DNA of 64,000 bases from Coraliomargarita sinensis (GTDB taxonomy: Bacteria; Verrucomicrobiota; Verrucomicrobiia; Opitutales; Coraliomargaritaceae): positions 117,513 through 181,512 of the forward strand of contig NZ_QHJQ01000009.1 of NCBI RefSeq assembly GCF_003185655.1, written 5' to 3'. Positions within the stretch are counted from its first letter, which is position 1. The number at the start of each line of letters is the position of its first letter. Made by a program: the position numbers and the translations under genes. A model generated the notes under the pieces. That model was not told the DNA's origin, did no database searches, and was given only the letters and a program-made list of their open reading frames with translations. Of the stretch, positions 26,917-43,672 are shown in pieces.

Positions 26917-27146
26917 AGCAATATTTCATCTTACGGCACTGAGCGGACTTATTCAAGCGAGAGCTTCACCTTGGCCCACGCAGACGCAAAACGGAGAACG
27001 GACATGCGTGGTCTTATCGCTTGCACCTACGCCAAGGCTTCGGCGGACGTGTCGCTCGAGACCTGTCCGCTTTCAACAAACAGGTATCTCAAAATCAGTG
27101 CGCACGACAGGACAAGAATGTCCTGACTCCGTTAAATCCCAATACC

Positions 27147-27494
27147 CTAGCTGCGGGCCCGAGTCAGCATGATCTGATTGCCGTCGGTATCCTCGCACAT
27201 GGCGAGGTGCGGTGGCTCCCCGTCCTCCGGCTGTGGTTCCCGTTCACACTTCCCTCCGTCCGCGATGACCTCGGCGGCAGCCGCCACCACATCGGCGACT
27301 TGAAAGCTCAAACCGGTCCAAGTGGTTTTGCCCTCGCCGCCTCCGTGGATAGCGATGAGGCCACCGGCCACCGAGAGCTCAATGATATGCGGGTTTTTAC
27401 GAACCACCTCGGCCCCGAACACGGTTTGATAAAAATGGGCCGCGCGTTCGGCATCCGCCGCCCAGATGGTGTATTTAAGTTTTTCTACCTGCAT
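27147..27494 (-). CDS. VOC (glyoxalase/bleomycin resistance) family protein
   Basis: 115 residues from the ATG at 27494 (MQVEKLKYTIWAADAERAAH); the frame is open for six residues upstream. Motifs FYQTVFGAEVV, WTGLSFQVADV, and the closing DTDGNQIML are typical of a single VOC domain. Such proteins bind metals and act on or sequester small electrophiles or antibiotics, but no substrate can be named. It stands alone on the minus strand. Confidence 0.88.
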   Translation of the reverse strand: MQVEKLKYTIWAADAERAAHFYQTVFGAEVVRKNPHIIELSVAGGLIAIHGGGEGKTTWTGLSFQVADVVAAAAEVIADGGKCEREPQPEDGEPPHLAMCEDTDGNQIMLTRARS

Positions 27495-27683
27495 GTTTTG
27501 AAATGTAGGCACATCGCACCCAATTGCGAGTGAGGAAAAGTAAGCTGTCTATCGGAGTAAGAGGACCCGTCTTCATAAAATTACGCCGTGACATGCTGGT
27601 CGGCTACATCCCAGGCATATCAAGCTAGGCCCCCAGCCATCAGAATGCAGTGCGCATTCACTCTCAATTCGAACTTTGAGCTT

Positions 27684-27702
27684 CAAGGACTACCTTGCCT
27701 AC
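27684..27702 (-). repeat. GTAG-foot hairpin including the dabA stop codon
   Basis: Arms CAAGG (27684-27688) and CCTTG (27693-27697) lie next to CTAC at 27699-27702. On the minus strand the GTAG foot contains the TAG stop of dabA. Confidence 0.6.
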
Positions 27703-30152
27703 GCGACGACCTCCCGTTCACGCGGAACGGACTGCTTCCAGGAGCCGTCCGGCTGACGGCGGGCCCAGAGCTTTCCATCGGCTCCGAGGGCGATCAGGTG
27801 CACCCAACCATTTTCCACAAGGTGGCGCACGTGTTCCTGCCGCTCGAGAATGCCATCGAGCACTTTCGTATCAGCGGCGATACAGGCGTGGAGGCGCAGT
27901 GGCTCGTGAATCAGCTTCTCACCGTCGTGCACGGATTGCAGCGGCAGGCCATGGCGGAGATCGTTTTCGTTACCGAGGGCGACGCCCACGCCACCCACAA
28001 CGTTGTGGATCGACTTATGGCCGCTGCCGAAGTGCGCGTTGTCGGTGGCGGATCCGTAGTATTGAAGATTGATCCAGCTTCCGACCACCAGCGGCCCTCC
28101 GATAATGTTTTCCAGGACGGCACCCTCCGGATCGGTTTCGGCCGAATACTCGTGCAGAAAGGCGCGGCTCTGCAAGTTGGCCTTGGCCGTCCATTGACGC
28201 GGCGCCACAATAAAGGCGGCATTTCCCGCGAGTGCCCATTCCGGGCGCACCTCCGACCAGTCCCGGCTCCGGGCACGGACAGCGGCCACCACATCATCCT
28301 GCTCCCCGGCATCACCTAGTCGGGCGGAACGCTCGATCGCGCAGAGGATGCCCGCTTGATCCAGTGAAGCCCTGAGCTGACCTACGAGCGTGGAATCGGC
28401 ACCCTCGTAGTCGAAGAGTGTGACCTCATCCGTGGTGGTGTTATGGAGTCCACCGACAAAGACGGTATCTGCCGGGATGTTAATCTTCCGTTCGGCCAAC
28501 TCGGCCCGAACGTCGGCCTGGTTGAGCAAGGCGGCTGCAAGGCGGGCATTGGCGTCACCGGCGTGGCCACCACAAGCCCCACAATCCAAGCCAGAGGCGT
28601 AAGGATTGTTCTTCGTCGCGCTGCCATGACCACAGAAGAGGACGATCCGTCCGAAGTTTTCCAGAAGGCCAAGACCTTTGAGAATCCCCTCGGCCAGGTC
28701 GGCCCGATCCTTTGTCGCCATATCGACGAGGAAATCGGGTGCCCCTTTATCGCTACCCGTCTTCCCGGAAATACCGAACGCATCTTTGAACAACTCCAGG
28801 CCGTAGCTCAGACCGATGGTTTCCACAAAAGTGAAGCAGGACGAAGCCGCTTCCTTGAAGCGCTTCCAAGTGCGCTTACTTTCACGGGCATCGACCCGCT
28901 GAAAGAGGAGCTGGTCAAATTCCGAAACCTCGATACCCGACTTGCAATCGCTGGTCGGCACCGGCGGTGCCAGCAGCACCGGGCAGCGCGCCTGTGAGCC
29001 CCCCAGGCCGGGAACCTTGTGGTCAATGGGCAAGCCGAAGAATCCGGCGAAGCCGATGGTCTGGACATGCAGACCGGTCGACTCCAGTGCTCGGCGGTAC
29101 ACTTCCGAACGTACATCAATACAGAAAATCGCCTGCACATCCGGCCGCTCTCCTGCCGACTCTTCGCTCGGGTTGATCCCCAGACGCAGCTTCTGCTCGA
29201 AAGCATGCTCCATGGCGGACTGCCAAACCAGGCGTTGTGCCAGCCCAAGCGGAATGACGGAAGAACCATCGTCGGCATGATCTTCCTCCAGATTACGCTG
29301 CCAGCCCAGGATACAGTTCTTGTCGTCGGCATGCATGCTGTAGAGCGCCAGATCATAACTGAGCAGAATAGCAAGCAATTGCAGCAGGGAGTCTCCGGAT
29401 TCGCCGCGAATTTCCAGCTCACGGTCCTTGTAGCGTAAGTGTCCCGCCCATCCGGGCAGGGTCAGGAGAATGCGATAGAGCAAGGACCCGATGCGGGCCT
29501 CCGGCATTTGCAGAGTCTCGATCGCCTGCTCAATCACGGCGTGAGGATCCTCGGGCAGCCCGGCGACAAATTGCCGGAAGCCCGCAAGACCGTGCAGCTC
29601 AGGATTGCGGTCGATTTGCGCCGCCTCTTTCCATCCCGCATACAGGCTCAGATCCTTCCAGGGAAACTTCCAGGACGACTGGCCTTCATCGTCGTAAGCG
29701 GCACACCATTTGGCGACCTCTTCGCGGATGATGCGCTGCCAGTGCGTTCCCTCGCGGGCATCGAGATATGCACTGAAGGAGCAAGTCTGGTAGACCGGCG
29801 TTTCCTCTTCTTCGGGCTCCGAAAGCAACTCGACCAACTGATCCGCGGTCAGCGGCTGATCGAAAGCAGCAAAACAATCGGCTATCTCGGGCGTGGCTGC
29901 CGCCACCGCCCCGCGTAAATCTTCCAGACCGATATCACCAGCTTCAAACTTCTGCTTGAACCATTCCTTCGGCAGGACCGTATCCGAACCCTGGATACGT
30001 TTGTGCGCATCAGCCGCTGCGGCAAACTTCTGGTCCGCAAATCCGAGGAAGGGATTGACGGCCACGAAGTGCGATAACGGCCAGAGCGGAGCGATTTTCG
30101 CACAGGCGGCGTTGATTTCCGCGGCTAAAAAGTGTGGCTTGGAATTTTCCAT
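27699..30152 (-). CDS. dabA: DabA-type inorganic carbon transporter subunit (DUF2309)
   Basis: 817 residues, the DUF2309/DabA family. In Halothiobacillus the DabA-DabB pair is an energy-coupled inorganic carbon pump; DabA is carbonic-anhydrase-like with a zinc site. The equivalent residues are visible: C344 and D346 in AIFCIDVRSE, H509 in VLFCGHGS, and C524 in SGLDCGACGGH. The start (MENSKPHFLAAEINAACAKI, then PLWPLSHFVAVNPFLG) is family-typical. It lies 20 bases downstream of dabB on the same strand. Its stop codon is in a GTAG-foot hairpin. No carboxysome or Rubisco gene is in the window, so the pump may serve anaplerotic carboxylation in a heterotroph. Confidence 0.92.
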   Translation of the reverse strand: MENSKPHFLAAEINAACAKIAPLWPLSHFVAVNPFLGFADQKFAAAADAHKRIQGSDTVLPKEWFKQKFEAGDIGLEDLRGAVAAATPEIADCFAAFDQPLTADQLVELLSEPEEEETPVYQTCSFSAYLDAREGTHWQRIIREEVAKWCAAYDDEGQSSWKFPWKDLSLYAGWKEAAQIDRNPELHGLAGFRQFVAGLPEDPHAVIEQAIETLQMPEARIGSLLYRILLTLPGWAGHLRYKDRELEIRGESGDSLLQLLAILLSYDLALYSMHADDKNCILGWQRNLEEDHADDGSSVIPLGLAQRLVWQSAMEHAFEQKLRLGINPSEESAGERPDVQAIFCIDVRSEVYRRALESTGLHVQTIGFAGFFGLPIDHKVPGLGGSQARCPVLLAPPVPTSDCKSGIEVSEFDQLLFQRVDARESKRTWKRFKEAASSCFTFVETIGLSYGLELFKDAFGISGKTGSDKGAPDFLVDMATKDRADLAEGILKGLGLLENFGRIVLFCGHGSATKNNPYASGLDCGACGGHAGDANARLAAALLNQADVRAELAERKINIPADTVFVGGLHNTTTDEVTLFDYEGADSTLVGQLRASLDQAGILCAIERSARLGDAGEQDDVVAAVRARSRDWSEVRPEWALAGNAAFIVAPRQWTAKANLQSRAFLHEYSAETDPEGAVLENIIGGPLVVGSWINLQYYGSATDNAHFGSGHKSIHNVVGGVGVALGNENDLRHGLPLQSVHDGEKLIHEPLRLHACIAADTKVLDGILERQEHVRHLVENGWVHLIALGADGKLWARRQPDGSWKQSVPREREVVA

Positions 30153-30172
30153 AGTGTGATCGGGTTCGAGGG

Positions 30173-31750
30173 TTAGCGATCGTCGGGGACGAGTCCGATG
30201 GCCCGGGCAAAGCGATTGGCTATCGTATTCATATAGAAACCATTGAGCGCGTGCACGTAGAGGCGGCGCTTGTAGGCCACGGTAAGAAAGCCGGGTTCAC
30301 CGTCCTGAAAGCGAATCGAAGTGATCAGGAAGCCCAGCATGAGCACGGCGAGGATCGACTCGAACAGAAAGGCGCTGGGGATTTTCTCGGGCAAGGACGA
30401 GGCGAGGATCTGCTCCGAAAACATCGCCAGCAGGTAATAGAGCGCGGCAATACTGCCCGCCACACCTGCGGTCCCGGCAAAGGCAATCCCGACCTGGCCG
30501 CGGCGCATGGCGGTCCATAGCAGCTGCGTGAGGGCCATGACCACGACCATACTCAAGACCAGCATGCCCGGCTTTTCCGATGGACTGACATCGAAAGCGA
30601 AGCTCAGACCAATCACAATGGCCATCGACACCCCAACTGCCGGCCAGATGCGGCTCGGATTGAGGCGACTGTAGTGCGGCTTGGCATTGAGCTTCTTGGC
30701 TGTTTCCACCGCAGAACCGGAGGAAAGAAAGGCATGCCCCTTGTAGAGCGAGTGAGCCACCAGGTGCAGCACCGCAAGATGGAAGGCACCGAGACCGCAC
30801 TGTAGAAGCATGAAGCCCATTTGCGCGATGGTCGAATAGGCCAGTGCGCGCTTCACGCTGGTCTGGGAGAGCATGACCATGGAACCGTAGATCGCGGTGA
30901 GCGCACCACAGATGGCCAGCATTTGCAGGGCGGCTGGGGTGTGCACGAGAACCGGGCTCATTCGGACCACCAGATAGCCTCCGCCGTTAATGATACCGGC
31001 ATGCATCAGGGCAGAAACCGGGGTCGGCGCACCCATGGTATCCGGCAACCAGGTATGAAACGGAAACTGCGCCGACTTAAGCAGCGCTCCTAAAATGATG
31101 AGCCAACCGATCCATGAATAATTACCCAGCGAGCCCCCCTCAAGCTGGGTAGCGGCAAACAACTGCCCGAAATCCTGTACGCCATAAATGGCGTAAATCC
31201 CCGAGAAGGCCCCAATCAGACAGAGGTCCCCCACCCGGCTGACGATGGATTTTTTGCGGGCCGAGAGCAGCGTGCCCAGACGATCGGGAAAATAAATCAG
31301 CAACTTGTGCAGCCCCATACTGGTGGCGACCCAGGCCAGGCCAAACTGTACCAAGCCCGGCGCGACCACCAGTGCCATGACCGCGCCTAGAGTGACCGAC
31401 ATCCATTTAAAAAAGTGGCCCTGCTTCTTGTCGCCTGCCAGATAGTTTTTGGAAAAGCGTAAAATAACTGCGCCGAGAAAACAGACAAGCAGCAGAATCG
31501 TAGCCGAAAGTGCGTCGAAGCGAATACCGAACCAACTGGCATCGGTCAGCGTCGCCACCACCGGCCCCTTGCCGAAAAGCGCCCAAAGCGAAGTGGCCAT
31601 GGTAGCACAGCCAAAGCCCGCCCATGCGATCACCTCGGCAATACGTCCGGCAGCACGCGGCCGAACATTGAGCCAGCTGGAAGAAAGCAACACCCACAGA
31701 AGTGAGACCGGTGCGATCCAAAGGACAAGACTGCTGATGAATGTTTCCAT
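30173..31750 (-). CDS. dabB: DabB-type proton-conducting membrane subunit (NuoL-like)
   Basis: 525 residues with about fourteen hydrophobic helices and the complex I antiporter-subunit signature, for example FPFHTWLPDTMGAPTPVSALMH, then NGGGYLVVRMSPV and KRALAYSTIAQMG. DabB forms the membrane part of the DabAB carbon pump and is thought to couple cation flux to carbon hydration by DabA. It is the first gene of the dabBA operon. The 70-base gap to the divergent LysR gene holds an inverted repeat suited to LysR control. Members of the same superfamily occur in Mrp antiporters, but the adjacent dabA settles the assignment. Confidence 0.9.
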   Translation of the reverse strand: METFISSLVLWIAPVSLLWVLLSSSWLNVRPRAAGRIAEVIAWAGFGCATMATSLWALFGKGPVVATLTDASWFGIRFDALSATILLLVCFLGAVILRFSKNYLAGDKKQGHFFKWMSVTLGAVMALVVAPGLVQFGLAWVATSMGLHKLLIYFPDRLGTLLSARKKSIVSRVGDLCLIGAFSGIYAIYGVQDFGQLFAATQLEGGSLGNYSWIGWLIILGALLKSAQFPFHTWLPDTMGAPTPVSALMHAGIINGGGYLVVRMSPVLVHTPAALQMLAICGALTAIYGSMVMLSQTSVKRALAYSTIAQMGFMLLQCGLGAFHLAVLHLVAHSLYKGHAFLSSGSAVETAKKLNAKPHYSRLNPSRIWPAVGVSMAIVIGLSFAFDVSPSEKPGMLVLSMVVVMALTQLLWTAMRRGQVGIAFAGTAGVAGSIAALYYLLAMFSEQILASSLPEKIPSAFLFESILAVLMLGFLITSIRFQDGEPGFLTVAYKRRLYVHALNGFYMNTIANRFARAIGLVPDDR

Positions 31751-31784
31751 GTCCCTAGACTAGCAGAATGACTTGAGTTTATCC

Positions 31785-31804
31785 AATATAAGTATTCTAT
31801 ACTT
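31785..31804. promoter_or_regulatory. LysR-type binding site between dabB and the LysR gene
   Basis: A perfect inverted repeat AAGTAT (31790-31795) and ATACTT (31799-31804) has a 3-base centre, matching the T-N11-A plan of LysR operators. On the minus strand, TATATT just downstream (31785-31790) could be the dabB -10 box, placing the site over its -35 region as expected for an activator. On the plus strand it lies 17 bases before the LysR ATG. Confidence 0.6.
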
Positions 31805-31820
31805 TTGTTCTATTTTATAT

Positions 31821-32699
31821 ATGCATCAACTCAATTACCATCACCTTCGATACTTCCACGCCATCGTGCGTGAGGGCACACTCACCCGGGCTGCGGAAAG
31901 GCTGAATGTCTCACAATCCGCACTCAGCATCCAATTGAAGAAGTTGGAAGAGAGTTTGGAATGCGCGCTGTTCGACCGGCAGCACAAAACCCTGAGCCTG
32001 ACCGAGGAAGGTCGCATGGTGCTGAACTACGCAGAGACGATCTTCAAGACCGGCGAGGAAATGCTGGCCACCTTACAGAATCGCAGCGGCCGCTATCGCA
32101 ACGTGCTCCGGGTGGGTGCAGTTTCCACCCTGTCGAAAAACTTCCAGATGAGTTTCCTGCGAGAGGCACTCGATGACAACGAACTGGAAGTGATCATCCA
32201 CTCATCAAGCACCCGCGAGCTGTATGGTCAACTGCGGGCGCATACGCTGGACCTCGTCCTCTCCAATAGCCCGGTGCCCCGCGACAACGAGCGCCTCCTG
32301 CGCAGCCAACTGGTGGATGACCAGGCCGTGAGTTTGATCGGACACCGGCACCATAAAAAACGCCGGGCCTTTCGCTTCCCCGAAGATTTACGCGACACAC
32401 CCATGGTGCTCCCGAGCAAGGAAAGCAGTATCCGCACCCGCTTCGATCTGATCATGGAAAAGGCGGGCATCGCCCCATTGATCGCGGCCGAAGCCGACGA
32501 CATGGCCATGCTCCGTCTGATCGCCCGCGAAACCGACGTGATCGCACTGGTGCCCCCGGTGGTGGTCCAGGACGAGCTCAAGTCCGGCGAGTTGGTCGAG
32601 CTCTACCAGATCCCCGACATCCACGAAACCTTCTACGCGGTAACCGTCCAGCGGCGCTATCCGAACCCGTATTTGAAGAAGCTGCTGAAGGAAACGTAG
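31821..32699 (+). CDS. LysR-family transcriptional regulator (likely regulator of dabBA)
   Basis: 292 residues from the ATG at 31821 (MHQLNYHHLRYFHAIVREGT). The helix-turn-helix is at about 18-45 (TRAAERLNVSQSALSIQLKK), followed by the LysR effector-binding domain. Divergent with dabB across 70 bases, so it is the probable regulator of the carbon pump; LysR regulators are often next to DAB operons. The effector is unknown. The TAG stop lies inside the GTAG foot of a 145-base foldback element (32696-32840), so the C-terminus may be affected by insertion; the last residues PYLKKLLKET look plausible. Confidence 0.9.
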   Translation: MHQLNYHHLRYFHAIVREGTLTRAAERLNVSQSALSIQLKKLEESLECALFDRQHKTLSLTEEGRMVLNYAETIFKTGEEMLATLQNRSGRYRNVLRVGAVSTLSKNFQMSFLREALDDNELEVIIHSSSTRELYGQLRAHTLDLVLSNSPVPRDNERLLRSQLVDDQAVSLIGHRHHKKRRAFRFPEDLRDTPMVLPSKESSIRTRFDLIMEKAGIAPLIAAEADDMAMLRLIARETDVIALVPPVVVQDELKSGELVELYQIPDIHETFYAVTVQRRYPNPYLKKLLKET

Positions 32700-32840
32700 T
32701 CGGGGTGATTCATCCCCCGACCCGAATGCAAGTGTGTTGTCAGACTACCTAGAAAGGCCCGAGCGCACAGGAACGCTCCGTTCGCAAGTCGATTCGAAGT
32801 CGCGAGTACGCTCGGTCGGGGGATAAATCACCCCGACTAC
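32696..32840. repeat. 145-base foldback element with GTAG/CTAC ends (BIME-like)
   Basis: Arms of 26 bases at 32696-32721 and 32815-32840 are complementary except one position. Each begins with GTAG (left) or ends with CTAC (right) and is itself a hairpin built on TCGGGG and CCCCGA. The middle of about 93 bases contains no gene. It lies between the LysR and histone-deacetylase genes and overlaps the LysR stop codon. The GATTCATCCCCCG block also occurs at 6605-6620 and 7727-7742. Confidence 0.85.
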
Positions 32841-32950
32841 TTTAACAGTATCCTCAGTCGTTTAATAGGAACCTTATCCTTAATTCATTAACTGTGATCG
32901 TAGATGCTCCGCCTGCTTGAATCGTCCCACGATTTCGGCATGCTACTCTC

Positions 32951-33880
32951 GTGCGCTGCTATTACGATCCGGACTACTTTCTCCCGCTTCCCGTGGGGCA
33001 TCCCTTCCCTATGGAGAAGTTCCCGGATGCGCACGCTCTGGTCAAGGATGTCGTCGAGGTCTGCCCCATCCCGCGGCTGGAACGCACCGTAATCGAACGA
33101 GCGCATGATGCGGCTTACCTCGATGCGGTCAGCCAGGACGACGAACGCGGTCAGCCACACGGCCTGCTCCGCTACGACCGCAACCGCTTGGGCCTGCCCG
33201 CTTGCCCGCGCCTGCTGGAGCGCTCGATGCTTGAGACGGCCGGAACCGTGGCGGCGACACTGGCCGCTATGGAAGACGGCATGGCCGCCAACCTGGCCGG
33301 CGGCACGCATCATGCCTTTCCCGGACGCGGCTTGGGCTTTTGCGTGCTCAATGATGTCGCAATAGCGATCGAGCACCTCCGCGCACTCGGCCGCAAGCCC
33401 GACCAGATTCTGATCGTCGACACCGACGCCCATCAGGGCAACGCCAACCATGCCTATTTCCGAAACGATCCCGTCGTATTCACTTATTCGATACACGTAG
33501 GCAAAAATTATCCCGCAGCCAAAGAGCCTGGCGATCAAGACGTACCTCTACCCCGCTGGGTCGACGGTAGAGATTATCTTGAAGCCTTAAGAGGCACCCT
33601 CCCGTCCGCCTTTGCCCAGACCGAGCCCGACCTGATCTTCTGGATCAGCGGAGCCGACTGTCATGCGGAGGATCGCTTCGGTCAAATGCGCCTGAGCAAC
33701 GAAGAGATGACGGCCCGTGACGATTTCGTCCTCAGCCTATGCGAGGAGTATGCGGCACCGACAGTCGTCGTTTACGGCGGAGGCTATCACCGCGAACCCG
33801 GCATGACCGGTTGGCTACACGCACAAACGGTGCTGCGGGCGGCGAAGGTAGCCTGTCGTTTTCCTGTACACTTGGTGTAG
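32951..33880 (+). CDS. Histone deacetylase superfamily protein (AcuC/acetylpolyamine amidohydrolase-like)
   Basis: 309 residues from a GTG at 32951 ([20 protein letters not shown]); no in-frame ATG fits better. The class II-like deacetylase core includes [19 protein letters not shown] with catalytic H120 and H121, and the zinc ligands D157, D159 and H161 in VDTDAHQGN, plus the later [11 protein letters not shown]. Bacterial members remove acetyl groups from polyamines, acetoin-related substrates or lysine; the target is unknown. It is monocistronic after the foldback element. Confidence 0.9.
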   Translation: MRCYYDPDYFLPLPVGHPFPMEKFPDAHALVKDVVEVCPIPRLERTVIERAHDAAYLDAVSQDDERGQPHGLLRYDRNRLGLPACPRLLERSMLETAGTVAATLAAMEDGMAANLAGGTHHAFPGRGLGFCVLNDVAIAIEHLRALGRKPDQILIVDTDAHQGNANHAYFRNDPVVFTYSIHVGKNYPAAKEPGDQDVPLPRWVDGRDYLEALRGTLPSAFAQTEPDLIFWISGADCHAEDRFGQMRLSNEEMTARDDFVLSLCEEYAAPTVVVYGGGYHREPGMTGWLHAQTVLRAAKVACRFPVHLV

Positions 33881-34081
33881 GCTCGCGAGGTATTTAGCCC
33901 TCAATGCCAAATTTGCGCTGTGGCGCTCGGATACTGAGGTTCGGCGATATATCACGCAGCTAAGAGCACCTCTTCGTTCGACAGTCTTTATATCCCGTCT
34001 GGCGAACGGCGGTCATGGCAAGACCGCCCGTCCATGATGCGACTTTGTAAAATTGATGCCTAATCCACTTGACCACGGTTT

Positions 34082-34102
34082 TCGTGTACACGATATTCGT
34101 GT
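34082..34102 (+). promoter_or_regulatory. Operator candidate for the second vapBC
   Basis: A perfect 12-base palindrome, TCGTGTACACGA (34082-34093), is followed by a further half-site TCGTGT at 34097-34102, ending just before the vapB ATG. The arrangement of one full and one half site at the start is typical of toxin-antitoxin autoregulation. Confidence 0.65.
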
Positions 34103-34103
34103 T

Positions 34104-34322
34104 ATGAAAAACGTCACATTCAGTGCCGATGAACGTGTGATCGAACTGGCACGTGAAGAAGCGCGCTCACGAAAGACCACACTAAACGCGCTTTTCCGGG
34201 AGTGGCTCGATGATCTCGCCCAACGGGATGCACGTCGAAAACGCGTCGATGCCGTCTTTGAAGAGATGTCACAATACAATGCAGGCGGAAAATTCACACG
34301 AGAGGAGATGAATGAGCGCTGA
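34104..34322 (+). CDS. vapB: VapB-type antitoxin
   Basis: 72 residues from the ATG at 34104 (MKNVTFSADERVIELAREEA), a ribbon-helix-helix-like N-terminus with TLNALFREWLDDLA and an acidic, charged C-terminus. The frame is open to 34053 upstream, but the conserved part starts here. It precedes vapC with an 11-base overlap. It should bind the palindrome immediately upstream. Confidence 0.85.
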   Translation: MKNVTFSADERVIELAREEARSRKTTLNALFREWLDDLAQRDARRKRVDAVFEEMSQYNAGGKFTREEMNER

Positions 34323-34734
34323 TTATTTTCTGGATACGAACGTACTGGTCTATGCCTTCGACCAGACTGCACCCGAAAAACAAGCACGTGCCCGTGAACT
34401 TATCGAAATAGAGCATAACTGGTCGATCAGTTGGCACGTATTACAGGAATTCAGCTCTGTTGCGCTGCATCGTTTTGCCAAACCGGTAAGCCCGCATTTC
34501 CTTAAGAATTTCATCGAACTGGTTCTCTGGCCAAAGTGTCAAGTCATGCCCTCGCAGTCGCTCTATCAAAACGCCTGCGACCTACATGCGCACACACAAT
34601 ACCGCTACTATGATTCTCTCATACTGGCCGCTGCGATTGAATCGGGTGCGACTCGTTTATATTCCGAAGACTTCCAGGACGGGCGGCCATTTGGAAGCTT
34701 AATCGTCCAAGACCCGTTCCAAATCGGGCGATAG
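34312..34734 (+). CDS. vapC: VapC-type PIN-domain toxin
   Basis: 140 residues. PIN acidic residues: D8 in YFLDTNVLVYAFD, E46 in WHVLQEFSSVAL, D101 in YYDSLILAAA and D120 in LYSEDFQDG. A Shine-Dalgarno (GAGGAG) lies just before its ATG inside vapB, consistent with coupled translation. Expected to be an endoribonuclease held in check by the upstream VapB. It is convergent with rpoC across a repeat-filled gap. Confidence 0.92.
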   Translation: MSADYFLDTNVLVYAFDQTAPEKQARARELIEIEHNWSISWHVLQEFSSVALHRFAKPVSPHFLKNFIELVLWPKCQVMPSQSLYQNACDLHAHTQYRYYDSLILAAAIESGATRLYSEDFQDGRPFGSLIVQDPFQIGR

Positions 34735-34746
34735 GAATACGGAAAT

Positions 34747-34847
34747 TTTCGTAGGGGTGCACCTCGGGGCGCGAGCGTGGTGTGGTTTCCGAAGATTCGG
34801 GATTCTACCCGCCATCGCGGGCTTCGCAAGCGAGAGCCCCTACGAAA
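34747..34847. repeat. 101-base element with 11-base terminal inverted repeats and GTAG/CTAC ends
   Basis: TTTCGTAGGGG at 34747-34757 has its exact complement at 34837-34847. GTAG lies at 34751-34754 and CTAC at 34840-34843; next to the right foot is a stem with arms GGGCT and AGCCC. It resembles a small BIME or MITE. It fills the space between vapC and the rpoC terminator. Confidence 0.7.
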
Positions 34848-34879
34848 TAAAAAAGCCCGCTCGAATGAGCGGGCTTTTG
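34848..34879 (-). terminator. Terminator of the rpoBC transcript
   Basis: Perfect arms AGCCCGCTC (34854-34862) and GAGCGGGCT (34867-34875) with a GAAT loop, flanked by A-rich sequence on one side and TTTTGC on the other, so it can act in both directions. It lies 20 bases after the rpoC stop. Confidence 0.9.
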
Positions 34880-34898
34880 CATAAAACGTTGGGTCGGT

Positions 34899-39143
<4,245 letters not shown>

Positions 39144-39182
39144 TGAGTAAACCTTTTTTGAAATGTTGCGGATGTGCGGGCC

Positions 39183-42974
<3,792 letters not shown>

Positions 42975-43040
42975 GATGCTATGTCCGTTGAACGGTGATG
43001 ATGATGGTAAATTCAGTTGGTGTGCCGCGGAAGACGGCGG

Positions 43041-43092
43041 AAAAGCAAAAACAGCTAGGCGAGGCTTGCCCGTTGCTGGGCAAGCTCACCTA
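43041..43092 (-). terminator. Attenuator-like hairpin between rplL and rpoB
   Basis: On the minus strand a stem of about 15 pairs (TAGG-GAG-CTTGCCC types, one mismatch and one bulge; loop AGCAAC) is followed by TTTTTGCTTTT. It lies 48 bases after rplL and some 67 before rpoB. As in E. coli, partial termination here could make ribosomal protein transcripts exceed polymerase ones. Confidence 0.75.
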
Positions 43093-43140
43093 ACTGTGTA
43101 AATGTAGTATGATTGAGTATAATTCGGAGTTGTTCCGTGA

Positions 43141-43530
<390 letters not shown>

Positions 43531-43672
43531 GATGTTATACCTTTCAATGGGTTAGCATCCCCGCGTCGGGGACATTTAAGAGGCGAATTCCTCCTAACCG
43601 TATTTTATGGTTTTTGGTTTTTCGGCCACCGCGATCAGGCGACGGCTAAAAGTTGTGATGTGATGATTTCGA

